Positions 15,580 to 24,574 of a DNA stretch of 64,000 nt are shown here, in pieces; the first letter of the stretch is position 1; the number at the start of each line of letters is the position of its first letter. A model generated the notes under the pieces. The model ran no database searches. It was not told where the DNA came from and saw only the letters and a program-made list of their open reading frames with translations. The position numbers were made by a program, and so were the translations under genes. The DNA comes from Nocardioides silvaticus (GTDB lineage Bacteria > Actinomycetota > Actinomycetes > Propionibacteriales > Nocardioidaceae): assembly GCF_003160695.1 (NCBI RefSeq), contig NZ_QGDD01000010.1:1-64000 (forward strand), written 5' to 3'.

Positions 15580-16275
15580 TCAGCCGGACCGGCCGGGCGC
15601 CGACCACAGGCCGGCGTCGGTCCAGTCGATCTCCAGCAGGTCGGCGACCAGGTCCACGATCCGCAGCGCGCCGGCGTCCTCCAGCTCGGCGTGCCCGAAC
15701 CCGCCGGAGCGTACGGCGAGACAGCCGATCCCCGCGCGCGAGGCGGACTCGATGTCGTAGACCGTGTCGCCGACGAAGACGGCCGACTCCACCCCGTCGA
15801 GCCGCCCGAGCGTCTCCTCGAGCAGGTCGGGGTGCGGCTTGGACTCGTCGACGTCGGCGGAGGTCAGCAGCGCGGAGATGGCCGCCCCGACGCCGAGGAG
15901 CTCCACCGCTTCCTTGCTGAACTCCGGGTCACCGGACGAGGCGAGCGCGACCGCGAACCCGTCGTCGGCCAGCCGCCGCACCAGCTCGGCCGCGCCCGGG
16001 AGCGGGAGCACCTCCGCACGGATCTCGGCGTACTCCTCCCGCCAGGCGTCGCGCAGGTCGTCGCCGTGCTTCTCCTCGACCTCGTCGCTCGTCACGGCCG
16101 CGACCAGCCGGTCGCCGCCCATCCCGATCGCGCGGTGGAGGCGCCAGATCGGCGGCACGTCGGTGATCCGTGCGAAGGCGCGGTGCCACGCGACGGCGTG
16201 GTGGTAGGTCGAGTCGACCAGGGTGCCGTCGATGTCGAAGAGGACGGCCCTGCCCTGCCCGGCCTGGCCGGTCAT
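15580..16275 (-). CDS. HAD-superfamily phosphatase
   Basis: This 231-residue hydrolase has the nucleophile motif FDIDGTLVDS (D14, D16), a cap domain with IGMGGDRLV, motif II LASSGDPE, motif III Lys in DESKPHPD and motif IV VGDTVYDI. This is the beta-phosphoglucomutase/phosphoglycolate-phosphatase subtype. Many such enzymes dephosphorylate small sugars or phosphoglycolate; the substrate is not defined. Its ATG overlaps the stop of the F420-type LLM gene by four bases, so the two form a small operon. Confidence 0.85.
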   Translation of the reverse strand: MTGQAGQGRAVLFDIDGTLVDSTYHHAVAWHRAFARITDVPPIWRLHRAIGMGGDRLVAAVTSDEVEEKHGDDLRDAWREEYAEIRAEVLPLPGAAELVRRLADDGFAVALASSGDPEFSKEAVELLGVGAAISALLTSADVDESKPHPDLLEETLGRLDGVESAVFVGDTVYDIESASRAGIGCLAVRSGGFGHAELEDAGALRIVDLVADLLEIDWTDAGLWSAPGRSG

Positions 16276-17282
16276 GCGGCCGATCCCGCCGACCCCGACG
16301 GGGCCGCCGCCCGCAGCTTCTCCAGCAGCGGGCCGGCCGCCTCGCTGAGGAACCGGTCCTGCCCGTCGTCGCCGACCTGCACGAGGGCGACGTCGGTGAA
16401 CCCGGCCTCCCAGTAGGCGCTGACCGCCTCGACGATCGCGTCGAGGTCGGGGCCGCAGGGGATCGCGTCGGCGACGTCCTCGGGGCGCACGAACTGGGTG
16501 GCGCCCTCGAAGCCGGCGGGCGTCGGCAGGTCGGCGTTGACCGCCCAGCCGCCGCCGAACCACCGGAACTGCTCGTGCGCGCGCTTCACCGCGGTGTCCT
16601 CGTCGGTGTCCCAGCAGATCGGGAGCTGTCCGATCGCGCGGGCGTCCGTGCCGATCTGCTTCGCACCGTCGACCGCGTTCCAGTCCTCGACCAGCGACGA
16701 CTTCGGCTCCACGCCGATGAGGTGGTCCCCGAGGGGCGCGAACGTCTCGATGGCCCGGTCGCCCGCGACGGCCATCCCGAGCTCGACGCCCTCGTCGGGC
16801 ACGTCCCAGACGCGGGCGGAGTCGACCTGGAAGTAGTCACCGCGGAAGTCCACCAGCTCGCCGGTGTGCAGCGCGCGGATGATCTCGGTCGCCTCGCGCA
16901 GCATCAGGTGGCGGTCCTGGATCGCCGGCCAGCCCTCGCCGACGACGTGCTCGTTGAGGTTCTCGCCGCTGCCGAGCCCGAGGGTGAACCGGCCCTCGGC
17001 CAGGATCTGCAGGGTCGCTGCCTTCTGCGCCACGACCGCCGGGTGGTAGCGCATCGTCGGGCAGGTCACGTAGGTCATCAGGCCGACCCGGGACGTCGCC
17101 TGCGCCACGGCGCCCAGCACCGTCCAGACGTACGGGGCGTGCCCCTGCTCGACCAGCCACGGCGAGTAGTGGTCGCTCGCGACCTCGAAGTCGAAGCCGA
17201 CCTCCTCGGCCGCCCGGGCGTACCGCACCAGCTCGCGCGGACCGCTCTGCTCGGTCATCAGGGTGTAGCCGAACTTCGTCAT
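16272..17282 (-). CDS. LLM-class F420-dependent oxidoreductase
   Basis: This 336-residue luciferase-like TIM barrel of the F420-dependent glucose-6-phosphate-dehydrogenase-like subgroup carries segments FGYTLMTEQSG, EVASDHYSPW (about 33-42), GRFTLGLGSGENLNEH and a C-terminal FTDVALVQVGDDGQDRFL. Actinobacterial members transfer hydride between F420 and sugars, alcohols or xenobiotics. The cofactor is assigned by family and not by a unique residue. It is first in an operon with the HAD phosphatase and lies 64 bases downstream of the DMGDH-like gene on the same strand, so readthrough is possible. Confidence 0.85.
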   Translation of the reverse strand: MTKFGYTLMTEQSGPRELVRYARAAEEVGFDFEVASDHYSPWLVEQGHAPYVWTVLGAVAQATSRVGLMTYVTCPTMRYHPAVVAQKAATLQILAEGRFTLGLGSGENLNEHVVGEGWPAIQDRHLMLREATEIIRALHTGELVDFRGDYFQVDSARVWDVPDEGVELGMAVAGDRAIETFAPLGDHLIGVEPKSSLVEDWNAVDGAKQIGTDARAIGQLPICWDTDEDTAVKRAHEQFRWFGGGWAVNADLPTPAGFEGATQFVRPEDVADAIPCGPDLDAIVEAVSAYWEAGFTDVALVQVGDDGQDRFLSEAAGPLLEKLRAAAPSGSAGSAA

Positions 17283-17346
17283 CGAACGCCTCCTCCGTCG
17301 TCCCTGGCGCGTTACCCGGGAGGCGTGGTGGCATTCCCTCGCCGGT

Positions 17347-19800
17347 TCAGCCCTTGACCGCCCGGCCCTCCGGGTCGACGAGCGGGCGGAGCGAGACCGA
17401 GATCGGGTGGGTGCCGGACCCCGACGCGACGTCGTACGACGCCGCCCGGACCCACGCGGCGTCGACCGGACCGCCGTCGGCGTCCCACAGGTAGGCGAGC
17501 CCGACCGCGCTGCCGACGGTGGCGCCCCAAGCGGCCGAGGTGACCTGCCCCGCCGGCACGCCGTCACGGCGGACGAGCTCGCCGCCCCACAGCATCGCGT
17601 CGGGGTCTTCGACGGAGAACGACACCAGCGTGCGCCGCGCGCCGGCCGCCTTCGCGCGCTCGAGGGCCTCGCGGCCGAGGAACGGGATGTCGGTGCGCAG
17701 CTTGCAGGCGAAGAGCAGGCCGGCGTCGACGGGCGTGTGGTCGGGCGTCAGCTCGCGGCCGAACGCGCGGTAGCCCTTCTCGAGCCGCAGCGAGTCGATC
17801 GCGTAGTAGCCGCCGTTCGCCACGCCGAGGTCGGCGCCCGCGGCCATCAGGTCCTCGTGGACGCCGACCGCGAACTCGGTCGGCACGTAGAGCTCCCACC
17901 CGAGCTCGCCGACGTAGGTGATCCGGGTGGCGCGGACCGTCGCGTAGCCCAGGTCGATCTCCCTGCTGGTGCCGAACGGGAACGCCTCGTTCGACAGGTC
18001 CGCGCTGCTGACCCGCGTCAGCAGGTCCCGCGACCGCGGCCCCATCACCCCGAGCACGGCGTACGACGACGTCAGGTCGACGACGGAGACGGCCGCTCCG
18101 GCGGGGAGGTTCGAGCGCAGGTGGTCCTGGTCGCGCTCGGTGGTGGCCGCGCTGCTGACGACGAGGTACTCGGTCGGGCTGAGCCGGGTGACGGTCACGT
18201 CGGACTCGTAGGTGCCGCGCGCGTTGAGGAGGCCGGTGTAGACGGTGCGCCCGGCCGGGACGGCGACGTCGGCGGTGCAGAGCCACTGGAGCGCGGTCTC
18301 GGCGTCGCGGCCGACGACGAGGTACTTGGAGAAGGACGTCTGGTCGAAGATGGTCACGCCGGTGCGGGTGTTCTCGTGCTCGGCCGCCACCCACGGCAGC
18401 CACCCCGGCTTCGACCAGGTGTAGTCGATGCCCGGGGGGGTGCCGGGCGGGGCGAAGAAGATCGGCCGCTCCCAGCCCATCTTGCTGCCGAACCGCGCGT
18501 CCGCCTGCTCCAGCACGTGGTAGAGCGGTGAGCGCCGGAACGGCCGTGCGGTCCGCATCTCCCGGTTCGGCCACGGGATCTCGTAGTGCAGGCCGAGCAC
18601 CTCGGCCACCCGGTCGTGGAGCCAGCGGTTGTTGCCGTTGAACCGCGCGAACCGGCGGATGTCGACGGCCGTCAGGTCGGAGGTCGGCTCGCCCTCGACG
18701 ATCCACTCGGCGAGCGCCCGGCCGGCACCGCCGGCCGACGCGATGCCGACCGAGTTGAAACCGGCACCGACGTAGAAGCCGCGCACCTCGGGCGCCGGGC
18801 CGAGGATGAACTGGTTGTCAGGGGTGAAGCTCTCGGGCCCGTTGTAGAACTTGCGGATCCCGGTCTCATGCAGCGCCGGGATCCGGTGAAGAGCGCTTTC
18901 CATCAGGACCGAGAAGTGCTCCCAGTCCTCCTCGAGCAGCTGGAACTCGAACGGGTAGGGGATCGCGTCCGGCGCCACCCACGGCTTCGCCTCCGGCTCG
19001 AACCCGCCGACGACGAGGCCACCGACCTCCTCCTTGAAGTAGGTGTAACCGTCGGGGTCGCGGAGGATCGGCAGGTCCGGCCGGACGCCGGCGAACGGCT
19101 CGGTGACGACGTAGAAGTGCTCGGCGGAGTGCAGCGGCACCGTCGCGCCGACCATCGCGCCGACCTGCTTGGCCCACTGTCCGGCGCAGTTGACGACGAC
19201 CTCGGCCTCCACGTCGCCCGCATCGGTGCGGACGCCGGTGACGACGCCGTCCTCGACCAGCACGTCGAGCACCCGCACCCGCTCCCGGACCACCGCGCCG
19301 CGCTGTCGCGCCCCCTTGGCCAGCGCCTGCGTCAGGTCGGTCGGGTTGGCCGTCGCGTCGCCGGGGAGCCAGATCGCACCGACCACGTCGTCGACCTGCA
19401 TCACCGGGTAGCGCTCCCTCGCCTCCTCGGGCGTGAGCAGGGTGCACTCCAACCCGTAGGCGTCCGCGCTCGCTGCGGTACGACGCAGCTGGGTCATCCG
19501 GTCCTCGGTGCGCGCCACGGTCACCCCGCCGCACCGCTTGTAGCCGGTCGACAGGCCGACCTCGGCCTCGAGCTCGGCGTAGAGCTGCGTGGAGTACTGC
19601 ACCAGCCGGGTGCCGCTCTCCGAGGCCCGCAGCTGGCCCACCAGCCCGGCCGCGTGCCAGGTCGTGCCCGACGAGAGCCGGCCCTGCTCCAGCAGCAGGA
19701 CGTCGGTCCAGCCCAGCCTGGTCAGGTGGTAGGCGACGCTGGTGCCGATCACGCCGCCACCGACGACGACGACCCTGGCGCGGGTGGGGAGGTCGCTCAT
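17347..19800 (-). CDS. Dimethylglycine/sarcosine dehydrogenase-like FAD-GcvT fusion
   Basis: This 817-residue two-domain enzyme has an N-terminal DAO-type FAD domain (VVVVGGGVIGTSVAYHL, 10-26) containing SSGTTWHAAGL, where H49 matches the covalent FAD histidine of dimethylglycine and sarcosine dehydrogenases. The C-terminal half (about 430-810) is GcvT-like, with YVGELGWELYVP and GYRAFGRELTPDHTP, the folate-binding part that captures the released methyl as methylene-tetrahydrofolate. It should oxidatively demethylate an N-methylated amine. It overlaps the choline-kinase-like gene by four bases, and a permease gene precedes that. Confidence 0.88.
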   Translation of the reverse strand: MSDLPTRARVVVVGGGVIGTSVAYHLTRLGWTDVLLLEQGRLSSGTTWHAAGLVGQLRASESGTRLVQYSTQLYAELEAEVGLSTGYKRCGGVTVARTEDRMTQLRRTAASADAYGLECTLLTPEEARERYPVMQVDDVVGAIWLPGDATANPTDLTQALAKGARQRGAVVRERVRVLDVLVEDGVVTGVRTDAGDVEAEVVVNCAGQWAKQVGAMVGATVPLHSAEHFYVVTEPFAGVRPDLPILRDPDGYTYFKEEVGGLVVGGFEPEAKPWVAPDAIPYPFEFQLLEEDWEHFSVLMESALHRIPALHETGIRKFYNGPESFTPDNQFILGPAPEVRGFYVGAGFNSVGIASAGGAGRALAEWIVEGEPTSDLTAVDIRRFARFNGNNRWLHDRVAEVLGLHYEIPWPNREMRTARPFRRSPLYHVLEQADARFGSKMGWERPIFFAPPGTPPGIDYTWSKPGWLPWVAAEHENTRTGVTIFDQTSFSKYLVVGRDAETALQWLCTADVAVPAGRTVYTGLLNARGTYESDVTVTRLSPTEYLVVSSAATTERDQDHLRSNLPAGAAVSVVDLTSSYAVLGVMGPRSRDLLTRVSSADLSNEAFPFGTSREIDLGYATVRATRITYVGELGWELYVPTEFAVGVHEDLMAAGADLGVANGGYYAIDSLRLEKGYRAFGRELTPDHTPVDAGLLFACKLRTDIPFLGREALERAKAAGARRTLVSFSVEDPDAMLWGGELVRRDGVPAGQVTSAAWGATVGSAVGLAYLWDADGGPVDAAWVRAASYDVASGSGTHPISVSLRPLVDPEGRAVKG

Positions 19801-20702
19801 GAGACTGCCTCCGTCAGCAGCTGCCGCAGGCGCGGGCTGCGGAACGTGGCCTCCGCCTTGTCGAACCGCTCCTGTCCCCACGCCGTGAAGTCGTAGTCGA
19901 TCGGGCTGGTCGCCGCCTGGATGAAGCCCCAGAGCGACCAGCCGTACTCGCTGCACAGCGCCTGCAGGCGGACCTGCGCGAGATCGGCCCGGGACGGGGA
20001 GGAGCCGAGGTAGGCCTCGACCCAGGCGTCGATCTGCGCCTCGTCGAAGTCGCACTCGGTGGTGGTGTTGCCGAGCTCGAAGTAGGGGTCGTTGTTGCCG
20101 GAGTATTCGTAGTCGATGAGCCACACCCGGTCGCCGTCGTCGATGTAGTTGGCGGCGAGGAGGTCGTTGTTGCAGGGCGCCGCCGGCCGTCCGGACCGGC
20201 CGAGCACCCGTCGTACGTCGGCCCACGCGTCCGCGTGGTCGTCGTAGGTGGGCGGCAGCGCGAACCCGTGCTCGCGGACCGACGCCCGGTAGGTCTCCTG
20301 CCGCGCGAACATGTCGAAGGTGCCCGTGAACGCCGGGCCCGCGTGCAGCCGCCGGCAGGCGACGGCCGCCCGCCCGAGCACGGCGGCGTCCGCGAAGTCG
20401 GCGTTCTCCAGCGGGCGCCCCTGCAGGTACGAGATCACCAGCATCCCGAGGTCGGGGCGGTACTCCAGCACCTCGGCGCCGACGCCGGCCGCCGCGGCGT
20501 GACGGGTGTTCTCGTGCTCGGCGTCGCGGTCGATGCCGAGCAGGCCGGCGTCGCTGGAGGAGCACCGCACCACCAGGTCGAGCGGCGGTCCGTCGTCGGT
20601 GGTCCGCACCCGCAGGTTGTGGTTGGTCAGCCCGCCCGGCAGGTCCGAGGCGTGCCAGGACCGCCCCGCCAGCACGGCGAGGCGGTCCAGGTCGGACGTC
20701 AC
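19797..20702 (-). CDS. Choline/aminoglycoside-kinase-like phosphotransferase
   Basis: This 301-residue kinase-fold protein has a catalytic-loop motif PCNNDLLAANYI (usually HNDLxxxN; His is replaced by Asn) and the metal motif VWLIDYEYSGNNDPYFELGN. Spacing resembles choline/ethanolamine kinases more than antibiotic kinases. It may phosphorylate an amino-alcohol, or the missing His may mean altered activity. GTG is the start. It lies four bases from the permease stop and overlaps the DMGDH-like gene, so it shares their operon and presumably their substrate family. Confidence 0.78.
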   Translation of the reverse strand: MTSDLDRLAVLAGRSWHASDLPGGLTNHNLRVRTTDDGPPLDLVVRCSSSDAGLLGIDRDAEHENTRHAAAAGVGAEVLEYRPDLGMLVISYLQGRPLENADFADAAVLGRAAVACRRLHAGPAFTGTFDMFARQETYRASVREHGFALPPTYDDHADAWADVRRVLGRSGRPAAPCNNDLLAANYIDDGDRVWLIDYEYSGNNDPYFELGNTTTECDFDEAQIDAWVEAYLGSSPSRADLAQVRLQALCSEYGWSLWGFIQAATSPIDYDFTAWGQERFDKAEATFRSPRLRQLLTEAVS

Positions 20703-20706
20703 CCGG

Positions 20707-22287
20707 TCAGCTCTCGTCGAACGCCTTCACCACGGCCGGGTCGATGTTGGTGATCGGCCCCGTGAACCACTTCTTCGCCGAGGCGTGCCACCAGATCGTC
20801 AGCAGGATCAGGGCGCCCAGGGTGACCACCGGGGCGTAGTTGAGAAACTTGAGCTCGAACTCGTCGCGGAACGGATTCGCGGCAGGTGTCGTCGGCATCA
20901 TCAGGTAGAGGGACACGATGACGATCTCGGCGACGGCGATCGGGTTCATCCACTTGTACTTGCTGCCGTTGGTCCAGGCTCCGGCCTCGAAAGAGTCGCC
21001 CTTGCGCCAACGCAGGTAGATCGGGATGGCGAACGAGGCGTAGAGACCGATGACCGCGATCGACGTGACTGCGTAGAACGCCAGCGGCACCGGTGTCCCG
21101 GCGACGTCGACCTCGATCAGCGCAGGCAACGTGAGGACGGCGGCGGAGATCGCGACGAGCAGGACGGCGTTGACCGGCACCCGGTTGGCGTTCACCTTCG
21201 CCCACAGGCCCGAGCCGGGAACCGCTCGGTCGCGGCTGAACGCGAAGGTCATCCGCGATGCCGAGGTCAAGCAGGCGGTGGCGCAGAAGAACTGCGCGGA
21301 GGCCGAGATGAACAGGACGACCGTCGCCCAGTTCTTGTCCAGGGCCGACAGGAAGATCGGCTGGACCCCGAGCCCCGCGAGCGCGTTGTCCGGGTTGCCG
21401 GCGGCGTCGTCCGGGATGGCGAACACCACGCAGAGCAACAGGATGTAGCCACCGATCGCCGAGTAGAGGATCGAGCGCCAGATCCCCTTCGCGGCTGCCG
21501 TCGACGCCGACGCTGTCTCCTCCGAGAGGTGCGCGCACGCGTCGAAGCCGGTGATCGTGTACTGCGTCAGCAGGAACCCGAACGGCACGATCGCGAAGAA
21601 GAACGCCAGGCTGCTCGTGCTGCCGTCGGCATAGCCCGAGCCGTTGTAGCGCTCGGTGAACACGTAGCTGAACGACTGGTGCTGGTCGGGGACGAAGATG
21701 AGGATCAGCACGATCGCCGAGGCCCCCGCCACGTGCCACCAGACGGAGATGTTGTTCATGACCGCCATCAGGTGGCTGCTGAAGATGTTGAGCAGGGCAG
21801 CCAGGGTGAGCACGACCACGAAGATGATGAACACCCGGGTGAGCGAGTAGTCCTCGGCCCAGCCCGCGGAGTACGTGCTGAGCGTCAGGTCGATGAAGGT
21901 CGCGCACCCGTACGCCACACCCGCGCTCACCGCGACCAGGCCGATGAGGTTGAGCCATCCCGTGTAGAAACCGGCGGCAGGGCCACCGAGCTTCGACGCC
22001 CACCAGTAGATGCCCCCCGACGTCGGGTAGGCCGAGACCAGCTCGCTCATCGTGAAGCCGATGAGCAGGATGAACACGCTGAGGATCGGCCACGACCAGG
22101 AGATCGAGATCGGGCCGCCGTTGTTGAAGCCGGCACCGAAGTTGGTGAAGCAACCGGCCAGGATCGAGATGATCGAGAAGGAGATGGCGAAATTGGAGAA
22201 CCCGGACCAGGACCGGTTCAGCTCCTGCTTGTACCCGAGCTTGGCGAGATGCGCTTCGTCGTCGTTGTGGATCTTCGCGTCGGCCAT
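20707..22287 (-). CDS. APC-superfamily amino acid/amine permease
   Basis: This 526-residue membrane transporter has about twelve helices. The N-terminal substrate-binding helix reads FAISFSIISILAGCFTNFGAG (about 33-53), and FTMSELVSAYPTSGGIYWW follows. This is the layout of amino acid, GABA, ethanolamine and choline-type permeases. It opens the minus-strand arm of the locus, followed closely by the kinase-like and demethylase genes. It probably imports the amine they consume. A GntR-type palindrome lies about 90 bases upstream. Confidence 0.85.
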   Translation of the reverse strand: MADAKIHNDDEAHLAKLGYKQELNRSWSGFSNFAISFSIISILAGCFTNFGAGFNNGGPISISWSWPILSVFILLIGFTMSELVSAYPTSGGIYWWASKLGGPAAGFYTGWLNLIGLVAVSAGVAYGCATFIDLTLSTYSAGWAEDYSLTRVFIIFVVVLTLAALLNIFSSHLMAVMNNISVWWHVAGASAIVLILIFVPDQHQSFSYVFTERYNGSGYADGSTSSLAFFFAIVPFGFLLTQYTITGFDACAHLSEETASASTAAAKGIWRSILYSAIGGYILLLCVVFAIPDDAAGNPDNALAGLGVQPIFLSALDKNWATVVLFISASAQFFCATACLTSASRMTFAFSRDRAVPGSGLWAKVNANRVPVNAVLLVAISAAVLTLPALIEVDVAGTPVPLAFYAVTSIAVIGLYASFAIPIYLRWRKGDSFEAGAWTNGSKYKWMNPIAVAEIVIVSLYLMMPTTPAANPFRDEFELKFLNYAPVVTLGALILLTIWWHASAKKWFTGPITNIDPAVVKAFDES

Positions 22288-22374
22288 GAGGACAACCTCC
22301 GTGTGAGCCAGACCATGGGCTGCCAGGACGTTAGACCCGGGCTGAGCGGCCTGTAAACAGTCTCGGGGAGATTT

Positions 22375-22390
22375 GGTCTGAACTCAGACC
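22375..22390. promoter_or_regulatory. GntR/FadR-type operator in the divergent promoter
   Basis: GGTCTG-AACT-CAGACC is a perfect inverted repeat with 6-base arms between the permease arm and the regulator-ligase arm. FadR-subfamily operators usually contain a TGGT-ACCA-like core, which this matches in outline. It overlaps the TATACT sequence on its 3' side, a candidate -10 for the plus-strand arm. The neighbouring regulator is the obvious ligand, by inference. Confidence 0.55.
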
Positions 22391-22441
22391 TATACTGCTC
22401 CGTCCGTTGACACCGCACCGCACCGCTCGAAGGATGAGCAC

Positions 22442-23188
22442 GTGACCGAGGCCCCGCACCCGCAGCTGCCGGACGCAGTGCTCCGTCCTGTCCGCGGTCA
22501 CCACGCGTTCGAGGCCTGCGTGGAGCAGCTGGCGACCGCGATCCGCCTCGGGGTCTATCCCCTCGGCTCGACGCTCCCCGCGGAGCGTGAGCTGGCCGAC
22601 CGCCTCCACGTCTCGCGGGCCACGTTGCGCGAGGCGATGGCGGCGCTGCGCCAGGCGGGCCTGGTGGAGACCCGGCGCGGTCGAGGCGGCGGCACCGTGG
22701 TCACGCTGAAGCCGCGCACCCCGTCGGCGCGCAAGGCCGCCAGGGTCTCGGCGGCGGTGCGGGCCGACTGGCTCGACGTGCTGGAGTACCGCCGCATCAC
22801 CGAGCCGGGTGGCGCCTACCTCGCCGCGCTGCGCCAGCGCGACGGCGACCTGGAGGAGGAGCAGCGCGACCAGCTGCACGCCGCCCTCGACGAGGTCGCC
22901 GGCGCCGACCGGCCGGCCGAGCACCGGCAGGCGGACTCGCGGCTGCACCTGACGATCGCAGCCCTCACCGGGTCGCCCCGGCTGGTCGCGGCGGTGACCG
23001 ACGTCCAGCGGGTCCTCCACGAGATGCTGCTGGCGATCCCCGTGCTCGACACGAACATCGCCCACTCCGACCGGCAGCACGCCGCCGTCGTCCGGGCCGT
23101 GCTCGCGGGGAAGCCCGACCGGGCGCGCAAGGCCATGGAGGAACACTGCGACGACACCGCTGCGCTCCTGCGCGGGCTGGTGGGTTAG
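22442..23188 (+). CDS. GntR/FadR-family transcriptional regulator
   Basis: This 248-residue regulator has an N-terminal winged helix (about 25-90, with LPAERELADRLHVSRATLRE) and a C-terminal helical FCD domain. The FCD metal-binding residues are represented by D/H positions in RQADSRLHLTIAAL and the late HSDRQHAAVV. FCD regulators sense small carboxylates or amines and release DNA. GTG with AAGGATGAG upstream is the start. It opens the plus-strand arm, eleven bases before the ligase gene, and presumably represses both arms from the shared operator. Confidence 0.85.
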   Translation: MTEAPHPQLPDAVLRPVRGHHAFEACVEQLATAIRLGVYPLGSTLPAERELADRLHVSRATLREAMAALRQAGLVETRRGRGGGTVVTLKPRTPSARKAARVSAAVRADWLDVLEYRRITEPGGAYLAALRQRDGDLEEEQRDQLHAALDEVAGADRPAEHRQADSRLHLTIAALTGSPRLVAAVTDVQRVLHEMLLAIPVLDTNIAHSDRQHAAVVRAVLAGKPDRARKAMEEHCDDTAALLRGLVG

Positions 23189-23198
23189 GAGACCAGCG

Positions 23199-24563
23199 AT
23201 GCCCCGCAACGACAGGCACCTGACGCTTGAGCGCCTCACGGAAGCGATCGACGCCGGCGAGGTCGACACCGTCGTCGTCGCCTTCACCGACATGCAGGGA
23301 CGGCTGCAGGGCAAGCGCCTGCACGGCCGGTACTTCCTCGACGTCGTCCTCGAGCACGGCACCGAGGGCTGCAACTACCTGCTCGGCGTGGACGTGGACA
23401 TGAACACCGTGGCCGGCTACGCGATCACCTCCTGGGACCGGGGCTACGGCGACATGGAGTTCGTCCTCGACCTCGACACGATCCGGCTGCTCACCCACCT
23501 GCCCGCGACCGCGATGGTGCAGTGCGACCTGGTGTGGCCCGACCATGCTCCAGTCGTGCAGTCGCCGCGGGCGATCCTCAAGGCGCAGATGGATCGCGCC
23601 GGTGCCCTCGGCTACCAGGCGTTCGCCGGCACCGAGCTCGAGTTCATCGTGTTCGAGGACTCCTACGAGGCGGCTCGCGACGCGCGCTACCGCGACCTGA
23701 CGCCGGCCAACCAGTACAACGTGGACTACTCGATCCTCGGCACCACCCGCATCGAGCCGCTGCTGCGCGACATCCGCAACACCATGTACGCCGCGGGGCT
23801 GGACGTCGAGGGCGCGAAGGGCGAGTGCAACTTCGGCCAGCACGAGATCGGCTTCCTGTACGACGACGTGCTGGTCACCGCCGACAACCACGCCGTCTAC
23901 AAGACGGTCGCCAAGGAGGTCGCGGCCCTGCACGGGAAGTCGCTGACCTTCATGGCGAAGTTCGACGAGCGCGAGGGCAACTCCTGCCACATCCACCTGT
24001 CGTTGCGGGGCACCGACGGCGACATCGTCTTCTGGGACGACGCCGGCGGCGGCCGCACCACGCTCTACGACCAGTTCGTGGCCGGCGTGCTGGCGACGAT
24101 GCCGGACTTCACCCTGCTCTACGCGCCCAACATCAACTCCTACAAGCGGTTCGCCGACGGGTCGTTCGCGCCGACGACGATCGCCTGGGGCGAGGACAAC
24201 CGCACCTGCGCGCTCCGCTTGGTCGGTCGCGGCGCCGGCGCCCGGATGGAGAACCGGGTGCCCGGCGGCGACGTCAACCCTTACCTCGCCATCGCCGCGA
24301 TGCTCGCCGGCGGGCTGCACGGCATCGAGAAGGGTCTCGAGCTGGAGCCGCCGCTCGAGGGCAACGCCTACACGTCGGGCCGGGCCAAGGTGCCGTCGAC
24401 GCTGCGCGAGGCGCGCGAGGCGTTCCACTCCTCGGCGGTCGCGCGGGCGGCGCTGGGGGACGACGTCGTCGACCACTACACGAACATGGCCGACGTCGAG
24501 CTCGCGGCGTTCGACGCGGCCGTCACCGACTGGGAGCTCCGGCGGAGCTTCGAACGAATGTGA
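23199..24563 (+). CDS. Glutamine-synthetase-like gamma-glutamyl-amine ligase
   Basis: This 454-residue enzyme has the glutamine-synthetase fold, with a beta-grasp N-domain (FTDMQGRLQGKRL) and catalytic GTELEFIVF, NFGQHEIGF, NSCHIHLSL and RMENRVPGGDVNPYL segments. It matches the GlnA3/GlnA4/PuuA group that ligates glutamate to polyamines or ethanolamine, not ammonia. That fits the adjacent aldehyde dehydrogenase and PuuD-like hydrolase. ATP and metal residues appear intact. Whether the amine is ethanolamine-like or a polyamine cannot be decided from sequence alone. Confidence 0.85.
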   Translation: MPRNDRHLTLERLTEAIDAGEVDTVVVAFTDMQGRLQGKRLHGRYFLDVVLEHGTEGCNYLLGVDVDMNTVAGYAITSWDRGYGDMEFVLDLDTIRLLTHLPATAMVQCDLVWPDHAPVVQSPRAILKAQMDRAGALGYQAFAGTELEFIVFEDSYEAARDARYRDLTPANQYNVDYSILGTTRIEPLLRDIRNTMYAAGLDVEGAKGECNFGQHEIGFLYDDVLVTADNHAVYKTVAKEVAALHGKSLTFMAKFDEREGNSCHIHLSLRGTDGDIVFWDDAGGGRTTLYDQFVAGVLATMPDFTLLYAPNINSYKRFADGSFAPTTIAWGEDNRTCALRLVGRGAGARMENRVPGGDVNPYLAIAAMLAGGLHGIEKGLELEPPLEGNAYTSGRAKVPSTLREAREAFHSSAVARAALGDDVVDHYTNMADVELAAFDAAVTDWELRRSFERM

Positions 24564-24574
24564 GAAAGGACAGC

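Noticed and set aside
19797-20702. Aminoglycoside resistance kinase
   Set aside because: Context is an amine-catabolism operon and spacing of motifs is closer to choline kinases; the catalytic loop is also altered.
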